Shown here one piece after another: positions 1 through 6,027 of a stretch of DNA of 7,748 nucleotides; within the stretch, counting starts at the first letter, position 1; each line of letters begins with the position of its first letter. The notes beneath the pieces are model-generated. The model made no database searches and was not told the origin of the DNA. It saw only the letters and a program-made list of their open reading frames with translations. The stretch is from an uncultured Rhizobiaceae group bacterium (GTDB lineage: Bacteria > Pseudomonadota > Alphaproteobacteria > Rhizobiales > Rhizobiaceae), in the NCBI GenBank assembly GCA_938009335.1, contig CALLHT010000004.1, positions 1 through 7,748 of the forward strand. The letters run 5' to 3'. The position numbers were made by a program, and so were the translations under genes.

Positions 1-847
1 TGTCAAAGAATGCTTTCCCGAACGCTTCCTTGAGAACCGCAAATTCGTGCGTATCCCTGAAATTTGCGGCGCGTTCATCCACAGGCTGCGCGGCATTAGC
101 TTTCTCGAAGTAGGAAAACGCTTCTGCATGCTCTCCCAGTTTCTCGCATAAATTGCCCAATGCGGAGAAAGTCATCGAGCGATGAACGTCGTCTCGAAAT
201 TGCTCAGGGTTTTCTGCAATTGCTTTGCCAAGCGTCGAGCGAAGCTCTTGCATCTGTTCTGGCGTATTATCAGGCAACATGGCGATCATGTCGCCGACTG
301 CTGCGATGCCTGTTGGGTCTAGTTTGGCGATTGCCTCATACTCAGCACGAGCCTTGATGCTATCGCCTTTACGCAAATAGCAGCGCGAGCGCATGCCGTG
401 AATCTTTTTCTTATCTTCGGTAAGGGCTTCTGCTTTCTCCAACGTTGCTAGAGCATCATCGAGCTTACCCAACTCCATTTGGCTGTTGGCGATCAGCAAT
501 AGATTTCCGCCATTTTTCTTTTCGATCAGCTGGCGCTTCTGGAGGTATTTCAATGCTTTTTTGTGATCGCCAATACGCGAGGCAAAAACAAAAGCCGTCG
601 CACCCAATATGATCTCATTGTTTTTTGAGAGTTTGACAGCGCGTTCGAGAAGCTCTGCCGCGCCGGTTTGATTGCCCATTCGGGACATCATCATCCCAAC
701 GCCAAAATGCAGACCAATATTCTTTGGCTGCTGAGGCAAAGCCATCATGTTGCGCTGGATTTCCATCTGGAGCGCTTGCGGCGGAATGCTCTCAACGCGC
801 TTTTGAATGTCCAAAAGCGCGTCGTTACTGATGATCGGTTTAGCCAT
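1..847 (-). CDS. TPR-repeat protein, N-terminal 282 residues; possible TPR-sulfotransferase (cut by left edge)
   Basis: The minus strand is open without a stop from an ATG at 847 to the window edge, giving 282 residues with the C-terminus missing. The protein shows helix-pair repeats of TPR type at about residues 42-74, 77-108, 114-143, 148-177 and 224-256. Typical repeat-end patterns are AAELLERAVKL, DDALATLEKAEAL and AEAFSYFEKANAAQP. There is no signal peptide or membrane segment. The last visible part (a TPR ending in FEKAN, then an aromatic-rich stretch to FGKAFFD) resembles the linker that precedes the sulfotransferase domain in bacterial TPR-sulfotransferases, but that domain would lie outside the window, so this assignment is inference. 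The start is 12 bases after the stop of the hydrolase gene in the same direction and lacks a good Shine-Dalgarno sequence, which suggests translational coupling within a two-gene operon. Other TPR scaffold proteins remain possible. TPR nature is fairly certain; function is not. Confidence 0.8.
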   Translation of the reverse strand, partial: MAKPIISNDALLDIQKRVESIPPQALQMEIQRNMMALPQQPKNIGLHFGVGMMMSRMGNQTGAAELLERAVKLSKNNEIILGATAFVFASRIGDHKKALKYLQKRQLIEKKNGGNLLLIANSQMELGKLDDALATLEKAEALTEDKKKIHGMRSRCYLRKGDSIKARAEYEAIAKLDPTGIAAVGDMIAMLPDNTPEQMQELRSTLGKAIAENPEQFRDDVHRSMTFSALGNLCEKLGEHAEAFSYFEKANAAQPVDERAANFRDTHEFAVLKEAFGKAFFD

Positions 848-859
848 AAGAGTTTTGAA

Positions 860-1543
860 CTAGCGCAGCAGCATGGTTTCTTCGATACCGCCCGGGATGA
901 TACCCAAGCGTTTATCGAGATACGTGCCGCATTCTTCAATCAGCTCTTCCTGATGCTCCGTGAAGAAGTGGTTTGCATCTTCCATGGTGTTTTGGGTGAT
1001 CAGGATGCCTTTTTGCGCTTTAAGCTTATCTACCAGGCCTTGAACATGTTCAGGTGGGGCAACGCGGTCTTCTGAACCATGGATTATGAGGCCAGATGCC
1101 GGGCAGGGTGCTAAGAATGAGAAGTCATAAATGTTGGGTTGAGGTGCAATAGACATAAAGCCCTCAATCTCAGGGCGGCGCATCAAGAGCTGCATGCCGA
1201 TCCATGCGCCAAAGGAGAAGCCGGCAACCCAGCACCCACGCGCGTCTGGGTGCATGGTCTGAACCCAATCCAGAGCTGCTGCTGCGTCGGACAATTCGCC
1301 TTGGCCATGATCGAATTCACCTTGGCTTCGTCCTACGCCACGGAAATTAAAACGTAGGACCGTAAATCCACGCTCCAGATACATGTAGAAAAGATCATAA
1401 ATGATCTTGTTGTTCATGGTCCCACCGAATTTTGGATGCGGGTGAGGATGTAAGATGAGCGCAATTGGTGCAGTCTTATCTTTAGATGGTTGATAACGGC
1501 CTTCCAGTCTGCCTACGGGACCGTTGAAAATAACTTCTGGCAT
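860..1543 (-). CDS. Alpha/beta hydrolase of the alphaproteobacterial MPEVIFNGP type
   Basis: This is a cytoplasmic serine hydrolase of the alpha/beta fold, 227 residues long. The nucleophile is Ser110 in GFSFG, the acid is Asp159 in HGSEDRVAP, and the base is His192 in DANHFF. The HPHP..FGGTMNN segment near residues 32-45 is the oxyanion-side motif of this family, and RFNFRGVGRSQGEFD (64-78) is also characteristic. The substrate is unknown; related proteins are annotated only as hydrolases or dienelactone-hydrolase-like. I chose the ATG at 1543 because GGAG lies seven bases upstream and the family normally begins MPEVIFNGP. A longer reading frame from a GTG at 1600 adds 19 residues without family resemblance and would run into the divergent promoter region. 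The gene is divergent from the SUF operon, and the TPR gene follows 12 bases downstream. One oddity is a third HP pair (HPHPHP at 32-37) where relatives usually seem to have two. Confidence 0.9.
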   Translation of the reverse strand: MPEVIFNGPVGRLEGRYQPSKDKTAPIALILHPHPHPKFGGTMNNKIIYDLFYMYLERGFTVLRFNFRGVGRSQGEFDHGQGELSDAAAALDWVQTMHPDARGCWVAGFSFGAWIGMQLLMRRPEIEGFMSIAPQPNIYDFSFLAPCPASGLIIHGSEDRVAPPEHVQGLVDKLKAQKGILITQNTMEDANHFFTEHQEELIEECGTYLDKRLGIIPGGIEETMLLR

Positions 1544-1600
1544 GAATACTCCGAGCTGCGATTGCGGCAGAAAAACATGGAAAGTTTTCCGCCTCGGCAC

Positions 1601-1629
1601 TTGACGATATGAGGCCGGATTTCTACAAC
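1601..1629 (+). promoter_or_regulatory. Predicted sigma70-type promoter of the SUF operon
   Basis: TTGACG at 1601-1606 is separated by 17 bases from TACAAC at 1624-1629. The -35 match is five of six; the -10 match is four of six (TATAAT). Transcription would begin near 1635-1637, leaving a leader of about 140 bases before the first gene at 1778. The placement directly upstream of an Irr-like palindrome supports it. This is a prediction from sequence only, and no other promoter as good was seen in the gap. Confidence 0.45.
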
Positions 1630-1631
1630 AG

Positions 1632-1648
1632 TTTAGAACTATTCAAAA
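1632..1648. promoter_or_regulatory. Irr-binding iron control element (ICE-like box)
   Basis: TTTAGAA-CTA-TTCAAAA matches the ICE consensus TTTAGAA-N3-TTCTAAA at 13 of 14 defined positions; the one difference is A for T at 1645. ICE boxes are bound by Irr, the haem-responsive Fur-family regulator of Hyphomicrobiales and related alphaproteobacteria, and suf operons are known members of iron regulons in this group. The box covers the start point of the predicted promoter, a position where bound protein would be expected to repress. It could also act on the divergent hydrolase gene. The regulator itself is not in the window. Confidence 0.6.
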
Positions 1649-1668
1649 CTGGATTAACAACCCAACCT

Positions 1669-1697
1669 GCCTGAAGCGTCTTCTTAAACAATCAGGC
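1669..1697. repeat. Short inverted repeat in the SUF operon leader
   Basis: GCCTGA (1669-1674) and TCAGGC (1692-1697) are perfect inverted copies separated by 17 bases. They lie downstream of the predicted start of transcription and 80 bases before the first gene. The arms could form a weak six-base-pair RNA stem with a large loop, or be half-sites of an operator. There is no following T-run, so it is not a terminator. A six-base match of this kind can arise by chance. Confidence 0.25.
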
Positions 1698-1755
1698 GTG
1701 CCAATTTCAAGTAAATTGCGCATCTTGCAGGGAATGCGGTGATTATCCTTAAGAA

Positions 1756-1791
1756 ATGATCGTAGAACGCTGCCCAGATGTCTCACATTGA
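1756..1791 (+). other. Possible 11-codon leader ORF overlapping the desulfurase start
   Basis: An ATG at 1756 opens a frame encoding MIVERCPDVSH, ending in TGA at 1789-1791, so it runs 14 bases into the cysteine desulfurase gene in another frame. The desulfurase itself has no clear Shine-Dalgarno sequence, so coupling from such a leader is conceivable. The upstream AAG-type ribosome site is weak and the ORF is short enough to be accidental. Confidence 0.15.
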
Positions 1792-2956
1792 GCGAACATA
1801 TTTCGACTACAATGCAAGCGCTCCTTTGCTGGATTGCGCGCGTGAGGCGATGTTTGATGCGCTTTCCACGGTCGGAAACGCATCTTCAATCCATTTTGAT
1901 GGGCGCAATGCTCGCAAGCTGGTTGAAAATGCCCGACGGCAGCTTGCAGCGCTTATTGATGCCAACCCTGCCAACATCGTTTTCACGTCAGGCGCGACTG
2001 AAGCTGCGAATCATGTCTTATCACCGATTATTCGAGCTGGTGGGCAGGAGCTTGCCATTTCCAAGGTATATGCGGGTGCAACTGAGCATCCTTGTGTTTT
2101 GAATGGCGGCCGTTTGGGCGTGGATGCGGTTGAACATGTCCCGGTGCATGAGAATGGTCTTGTTGATACTGCTGCGCTTGATAGTGTGCTTACAAGTCAT
2201 GATTTCAGCGATGGCTCTGTTTTGGTTGCTGTTCAATATGCGAACAGTGAGACTGGTATCATTCAGCCGGTGAAAGCCATTGCGGAAATTGTTCATAAGC
2301 ATGAATGTTTTCTGGTCGTAGATGCCGTTCAAGCATTAGGCAAAACAGAGTTTTCCGTTGCCGAGACCGAAGCCGATTTTGTCATTCTTTCCAGTCACAA
2401 GATTGGTGGTCCGCAGGGGGCAGGGGCATTGGTTCTGGCAAATGGCGCTCTATCACCAAAACCTCTGTTATCCGGTGGCGGTCAGGAGAGCTATCATCGT
2501 GGTGGCACAGAAAATGTTGCTGCAATCGTTGGGTTTGGTGCTGCTTGTGAATGGCATCAGGAAAATCTGACTGAAAATATCAAGAAATATAGTTTGAGAG
2601 ACTCGATTGAGACCGGACTAAGCACTATATCTCTTGAAGCAGGGAACGAAATTTCGTCTCCGGTTTTTTTCGGGAAATCCGAGCGCAGGCTGGGCAATAC
2701 ATCCTGCTTTGCGGTTGAGGGCATTAAGGCTGAGACAGCGCTTGTAGCGTTGGACCTTGAAGGAATTTCAGTTTCATCAGGTTCTGCTTGTTCTTCCGGC
2801 AAGGTGAAACAGAGCCATGTGCTGAAAGCCATGGGTGCGAATGACAAGGAAATGGCTGGCGCGTTGCGTGTCAGCGTCGGATGGAATTCAACGCAGGAAG
2901 AAGCGGATCGCTTTTTGAATGCGTGGAAAACAATCATCGGCCGAATGGCCGCTTAA
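1778..2956 (+). CDS. Cysteine desulfurase, NifS/IscS-like (group I), first gene of the SUF operon
   Basis: This PLP enzyme (aminotransferase class V fold, 392 residues, cytoplasmic) removes sulfur from L-cysteine, giving alanine and an enzyme-bound persulfide for Fe-S cluster assembly. Visible residues are the cofactor lysine Lys208 in SSHKIGGPQG, His104 in ATEHPC (PLP stacking), Asn156 in QYANSETG, Asp182 and Gln185 in VDAVQ, and the catalytic Cys338 in SSGSACSSGK, which lies on the long mobile loop typical of group I enzymes. The start FDYNASAPLL is the form found in the desulfurases heading suf operons in Hyphomicrobiales. The ATG at 1778 is the only reasonable start: an in-frame stop lies 15 bases upstream (TAG, 1763-1765). 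No strong ribosome site is visible. sufB follows after 22 bases. It is often annotated iscS or nifS, but it belongs to a SUF context, so I leave the symbol open. Its division of labour with SufS, encoded in the same operon, is unknown from sequence. Confidence 0.93.
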   Translation: MSHIERTYFDYNASAPLLDCAREAMFDALSTVGNASSIHFDGRNARKLVENARRQLAALIDANPANIVFTSGATEAANHVLSPIIRAGGQELAISKVYAGATEHPCVLNGGRLGVDAVEHVPVHENGLVDTAALDSVLTSHDFSDGSVLVAVQYANSETGIIQPVKAIAEIVHKHECFLVVDAVQALGKTEFSVAETEADFVILSSHKIGGPQGAGALVLANGALSPKPLLSGGGQESYHRGGTENVAAIVGFGAACEWHQENLTENIKKYSLRDSIETGLSTISLEAGNEISSPVFFGKSERRLGNTSCFAVEGIKAETALVALDLEGISVSSGSACSSGKVKQSHVLKAMGANDKEMAGALRVSVGWNSTQEEADRFLNAWKTIIGRMAA

Positions 2957-2978
2957 TTAGAGAAAGTGGAGAGCAGAT

Positions 2979-4517
2979 ATGCCCGCCGTACAAGAAACCA
3001 TTGATGCCGTCGCCGAGATTGACGTCGACAAATATAAGTATGGTTTTTCTACCGATATCGAGTCCGACATGGCCCCAAAGGGCCTGAACGAAGACGTTAT
3101 TCGGTTTATCTCTGCAAAGAAGGAAGAGCCTGAATGGATGCTCAACTGGCGTTTGGAGGCATTTGAACGCTGGAAACAGATGGATGAGCCGACATGGGCG
3201 CGCGTAGAATATCCCAAGATCGACTTTCAGGATATCTACTATTACGCAGCGCCGAAAAACTGGGACGATGCGCCAAAGAGCCTGGACGAAGTAGATCCGG
3301 AATTGCTTCGCACCTATGAGAAGTTAGGGATTCCGCTCAAAGAGCAGGAAATTCTTGCAGGTGTGCGTCGCCCGGTTGAAGACGAGCGTCGTGAGGAAGT
3401 GCGCGAAGAAGACATGGCGGATAATGTCTATTCTTCCGGTCGCGTTGCCGTGGATGCGGTGTTTGACTCTGTGTCAGTTGTCACAACGTTTAGAGAAGAA
3501 CTCTCAAAAGCGGGGGTGATCTTCTGTTCGATTTCTGAGGCTATTCGTGAGCATCCCGAACTGGTTCAGAAATACCTCGCGTCTGTTGTGCCCGTGACAG
3601 ACAATTATTACTCAACGCTTAATTGTGCGGTCTTCACCGATGGTTCGTTTGTTTACATTCCTGAAGGCGTTCGCTGCCCGATGGAACTTTCTACCTATTT
3701 CCGTATCAACGCTGAAAATACTGGTCAATTTGAGCGGACATTGATTATCGCCGAGAAAGGGTCATACGTCTCCTATCTTGAAGGGTGCACCGCTCCGCAA
3801 CGTGACGAAAACCAGCTTCATGCGGCAGTTGTTGAGCTCGTTGCGATGGAAGATGCAGAAATCAAATACTCTACCGTTCAGAACTGGTACCCCGGTGATG
3901 AAACGGGTAAGGGCGGCATCTATAACTTCGTGACCAAGCGTGGTGATTGTCGTGGCGACAACTCCAAGATTTCTTGGACGCAAGTGGAAACGGGTTCAGC
4001 GATTACGTGGAAATATCCATCTTGTATTTTGCGTGGTGATAATTCCCAGGGTGAGTTTTATTCGATTGCGGTTTCTAATGGAGCGCAGCAAGTGGATAGT
4101 GGCACCAAGATGCTGCACCTCGGCAAAAATACGAAAAGCCGGATTATCTCGAAGGGTATTTCGGCAGGGCGTTCGCAAAATACCTATCGTGGCCAGGTTT
4201 CAGCCCACAAAAAAGCAGCGGACGCGCGAAACTTTACCCAATGTGATTCACTCTTAATTGGCGACCGGTGCGGTGCGCATACAGTGCCGTATATTGAAGC
4301 CAAGAATTCGACCGCTCAGTTTGAGCACGAGGCAACCACATCGAAGATTTCTGATGATCAGCTTTTCTATTGCCTGCAACGCGGTATCCCGGAAGAGGAG
4401 GCAATCGCGCTGATTGTGAACGGCTTTGTGAAAGAGGTCATCCAGGCGCTGCCGATGGAATTTGCCGTTGAGGCGCAGAAGCTGATCAGCATCTCGCTAG
4501 AGGGGAGTGTGGGTTAG
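2979..4517 (+). CDS. sufB: Fe-S cluster scaffold protein SufB
   Basis: SufB is the scaffold subunit of the SufBC2D complex, on which sulfur and iron are assembled in the cytoplasm before transfer to carriers. The 512-residue length is close to that of other SufB proteins. Visible family segments include DNYYSTLN (from 208), IPEGVRCPMELSTYFRIN (227-244), EGCTAPQRDENQLHAAVVE, and the C-terminal SufBD core ARNFTQCDSLLIGDRCGAHT. By counting from the C-terminus, Cys422 corresponds to the essential Cys405 of the E. coli protein, and His450 and Glu451 in FEHEATTS correspond to His433 and Glu434. The protein ends in the conserved AQKLISISLEGSVG. A good ribosome site (GGAGAG) lies seven bases before the ATG. 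The stop TAG is followed with no gap by the GTG start of a small membrane-protein gene, which separates sufB from its usual neighbour sufC. Confidence 0.97.
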   Translation: MPAVQETIDAVAEIDVDKYKYGFSTDIESDMAPKGLNEDVIRFISAKKEEPEWMLNWRLEAFERWKQMDEPTWARVEYPKIDFQDIYYYAAPKNWDDAPKSLDEVDPELLRTYEKLGIPLKEQEILAGVRRPVEDERREEVREEDMADNVYSSGRVAVDAVFDSVSVVTTFREELSKAGVIFCSISEAIREHPELVQKYLASVVPVTDNYYSTLNCAVFTDGSFVYIPEGVRCPMELSTYFRINAENTGQFERTLIIAEKGSYVSYLEGCTAPQRDENQLHAAVVELVAMEDAEIKYSTVQNWYPGDETGKGGIYNFVTKRGDCRGDNSKISWTQVETGSAITWKYPSCILRGDNSQGEFYSIAVSNGAQQVDSGTKMLHLGKNTKSRIISKGISAGRSQNTYRGQVSAHKKAADARNFTQCDSLLIGDRCGAHTVPYIEAKNSTAQFEHEATTSKISDDQLFYCLQRGIPEEEAIALIVNGFVKEVIQALPMEFAVEAQKLISISLEGSVG

Positions 4518-4778
4518 GTGCTTGCACGTTTTTCCGGTCTAGTTGTTGGTTGGTTAGCTCTTTCCCTATTCGCGTGCGTATTGGGTTGCGTAGTGGCGAT
4601 CATTGGTGGGATTACTTCTAGTGATTTCACCAAAGAAATTGGGGTGAACATGGTATTGGTTGGCCTTGCAGGTTTTGGTATTTACTTCATTGTGTCGCAG
4701 TATATCAGCCCTTTTCTAAACGCTGGGGCTTCACACTCCGAGCCGACAGATAAAGGGGAAAAGGGGTCCAAAACATGA
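4518..4778 (+). CDS. Small membrane protein of unknown function (two predicted helices), SUF operon
   Basis: I do not recognise this 86-residue protein. Hydrophobic stretches at about residues 8-31 and 42-63 predict two membrane-spanning helices joined by a short polar loop (ITSSDFTKE). A hydrophilic, lysine-rich tail (67-86, ending KGEKGSKT) follows. Cys20 and Cys24 lie one turn apart in the first helix. The GTG start directly abuts the sufB stop, and GGGGAG inside the end of sufB is ten bases upstream, so translation is probably coupled to sufB. It ends in an ATGA overlap with the next gene. That it is a gene is supported by the tight junctions on both sides and the coherent hydrophobic pattern. 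A role in Fe-S assembly is only suggested by position. Confidence 0.75.
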   Translation: MLARFSGLVVGWLALSLFACVLGCVVAIIGGITSSDFTKEIGVNMVLVGLAGFGIYFIVSQYISPFLNAGASHSEPTDKGEKGSKT

Positions 4779-4987
4779 CCCGAGAAAAGCTTCTGTCTTC
4801 CATTTGGGTGCGGATGTTGGTTTTTGCGTGGATGATTGTGTTTCCGATCGTCTTCATCGCATTGCCGATGGTTGAAGTGTTGTTTGGCCGCGCAGAACAA
4901 AGCTGGACACCGGTCTGGGGATTGCTTGTGTGGCTTTTAGCGCCTTGGTTTGTATCGATTGTGATGAAATATGTGGGAGAAAAATGA
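4775..4987 (+). CDS. Small membrane protein of unknown function (two predicted helices), second of the trio
   Basis: This 70-residue protein is not recognised. It has two hydrophobic segments, about residues 12-34 and 46-65, separated by a short loop containing VLFGRAEQSW. The N-terminus (MTREKLLSS) and C-terminus (MKYVGEK) are positively charged, so by the positive-inside rule both ends should face the cytoplasm. It is rich in tryptophan for its size (W11, W19, W44, W48, W53, W58). The ATG overlaps the stop of the preceding gene (ATGA, 4775-4778) with AAGGGG eight bases upstream, and its own stop overlaps the next start (ATGA, 4984-4987). Those junctions make a real, co-translated gene likely. 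Function is unknown. Confidence 0.72.
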   Translation: MTREKLLSSIWVRMLVFAWMIVFPIVFIALPMVEVLFGRAEQSWTPVWGLLVWLLAPWFVSIVMKYVGEK

Positions 4988-5232
4988 TAGGTGGTAGATA
5001 CAGCAGTGGTTGGGGAATTGTCGTAAGAAAAAAGCTAGAGCTAGAGAATGAGACTAGGAGGCGCAAAGAAGAGCTGGGAAGAATTATTTCTGATGAAAGT
5101 CTTCCAGATGTATGCTCAGAAAAGCACCAACAAAACGGACAGTTGAAACTAAAAACTTTCTATTTGCTGTGTGTGATGCTGATCCTGCTTTTAGCGACAA
5201 TCGGATATATCGGGATTCAATTAATGGGATAA
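4984..5232 (+). CDS. Small single-helix membrane protein with charged N-terminal segment, third of the trio
   Basis: This 82-residue protein is not recognised. A basic and acidic helical stretch at about 14-35 (RKKLELENETRRRKEEL) could form a short coiled coil. It is followed by a polar linker and a C-terminal hydrophobic helix at about 58-79 (FYLLCVMLILLLATIGYIGI), ending only a few residues later like a tail-anchored protein with its bulk in the cytoplasm. I chose the ATG at 4984 because it forms an ATGA overlap with the previous gene and has GGGAG four bases upstream; a GTG at 4930 in the same frame would overlap that gene by 58 bases. Five of its six arginine codons are AGA or AGG, whereas sufC uses only CGN. 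The gene also looks richer in A+T than its neighbours. This suggests recent acquisition, young origin or low expression. sufC begins 24 bases downstream. Confidence 0.62.
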   Translation: MIGGRYSSGWGIVVRKKLELENETRRRKEELGRIISDESLPDVCSEKHQQNGQLKLKTFYLLCVMLILLLATIGYIGIQLMG

Positions 5233-5256
5233 GTTCCCAAAATTAGGTAAGAAGAA

Positions 5257-6012
5257 ATGCTAGAAATTAAAAACCTCCATGTCCGCATTGCGGAAGAAGA
5301 AACCGAAATCCTGAAAGGGGTAAACCTGACGGTTGCAGCGGGCGAAGTGGCTGCGATCATGGGGCCGAATGGCTCCGGCAAGTCGACCTTGTCTTACGTC
5401 CTTGCAGGCAAGGATGATTACGAGGTGACGGAGGGCGATATCCTATTTAATGGTGAATCGATCTTAGAAATGGAGCCGGACGAGCGGGCAGCTTCCGGTG
5501 TGTTTTTGGCGTTCCAATACCCGATGGAAATTCCGGGTGTTCCGACCATGAACTTCCTGAAAGCGGCGATGAATGCGCAGCGTAAAGCGCGGGATGAAGC
5601 AGAGTATACAACGCCTGAATTCATCAAAACCGTAAAGGCTGCTGCCGGTGAGCTGAACATTGATTTCAATATGTTGAAGCGTGCTTTGAATGTCGGCTTC
5701 TCTGGTGGCGAGAAGAAGCGTGCTGAAATCCTGCAAATGCAATTGCTTGAGCCAAAGCTTTGCGTGTTGGATGAAACAGACTCAGGCTTGGATATCGATG
5801 CGCTAAAAATCGTGTCAGACGGGGTGAACCGCCTGCGCGATCCAGAACGTGCGTTCCTAGTGATTACGCACTACCAGCGTCTGCTTGAGCATATCGTGCC
5901 GGATAGCGTGCATGTCTTGTATCAGGGACGAATTATCGAATCTGGCGATAAATCGCTTGCGCTTCACTTGGAAGAAAACGGCTACGCTGACGTGATTGCA
6001 CGCGCTGCTTAA
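5257..6012 (+). CDS. sufC: Fe-S cluster assembly ATPase SufC
   Basis: SufC is the ABC-type ATPase of the SufBC2D scaffold. It binds SufB and SufD, and its ATP-driven dimerisation opens the scaffold for cluster building; it is soluble and not a transporter. The 251-residue protein has every ATPase motif: Walker A GPNGSGKST (36-44), Q-loop Gln87 in AFQYP, signature FSGGEKKR (148-155), Walker B CVLDETDSGLD (169-179, with Asp172 and Glu173), and H-loop His205 in ITHYQR. The FSGGEKKR signature and ETDSGLDIDALK are diagnostic for SufC within the ABC family. The ATG follows a modest AAGAAG ribosome site two bases upstream, with AGG further back. It is separated from sufB by three small genes, an unusual arrangement, and sufD follows after 15 bases. 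Confidence 0.97.
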   Translation: MLEIKNLHVRIAEEETEILKGVNLTVAAGEVAAIMGPNGSGKSTLSYVLAGKDDYEVTEGDILFNGESILEMEPDERAASGVFLAFQYPMEIPGVPTMNFLKAAMNAQRKARDEAEYTTPEFIKTVKAAAGELNIDFNMLKRALNVGFSGGEKKRAEILQMQLLEPKLCVLDETDSGLDIDALKIVSDGVNRLRDPERAFLVITHYQRLLEHIVPDSVHVLYQGRIIESGDKSLALHLEENGYADVIARAA

Positions 6013-6027
6013 ACAGGAATTGTTTTA

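Noticed and set aside
1544..1600. Longer form of the hydrolase from a GTG at 1600
   Set aside because: The extra 19 residues do not resemble the family start, and the ATG at 1543 has a good ribosome site and the expected MPEVIFNGP beginning.
3762..4257. Overlapping open frames on both strands inside sufB
   Set aside because: They lie wholly within a strongly conserved gene, have no ribosome sites or recognisable protein features, and are shadow frames.
4930..4986. Upstream GTG start that would lengthen the third small membrane protein by 18 residues
   Set aside because: It overlaps the preceding gene by 58 bases, whereas the ATG at 4984 forms a standard ATGA coupling junction with GGGAG close upstream.
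5225..5239. Small hairpin TGGGA-TAAGT-TCCCA at the end of the third small gene
   Set aside because: It has only five base pairs and no following T-run, and it sits just before sufC in the same operon, so it is not a credible terminator.
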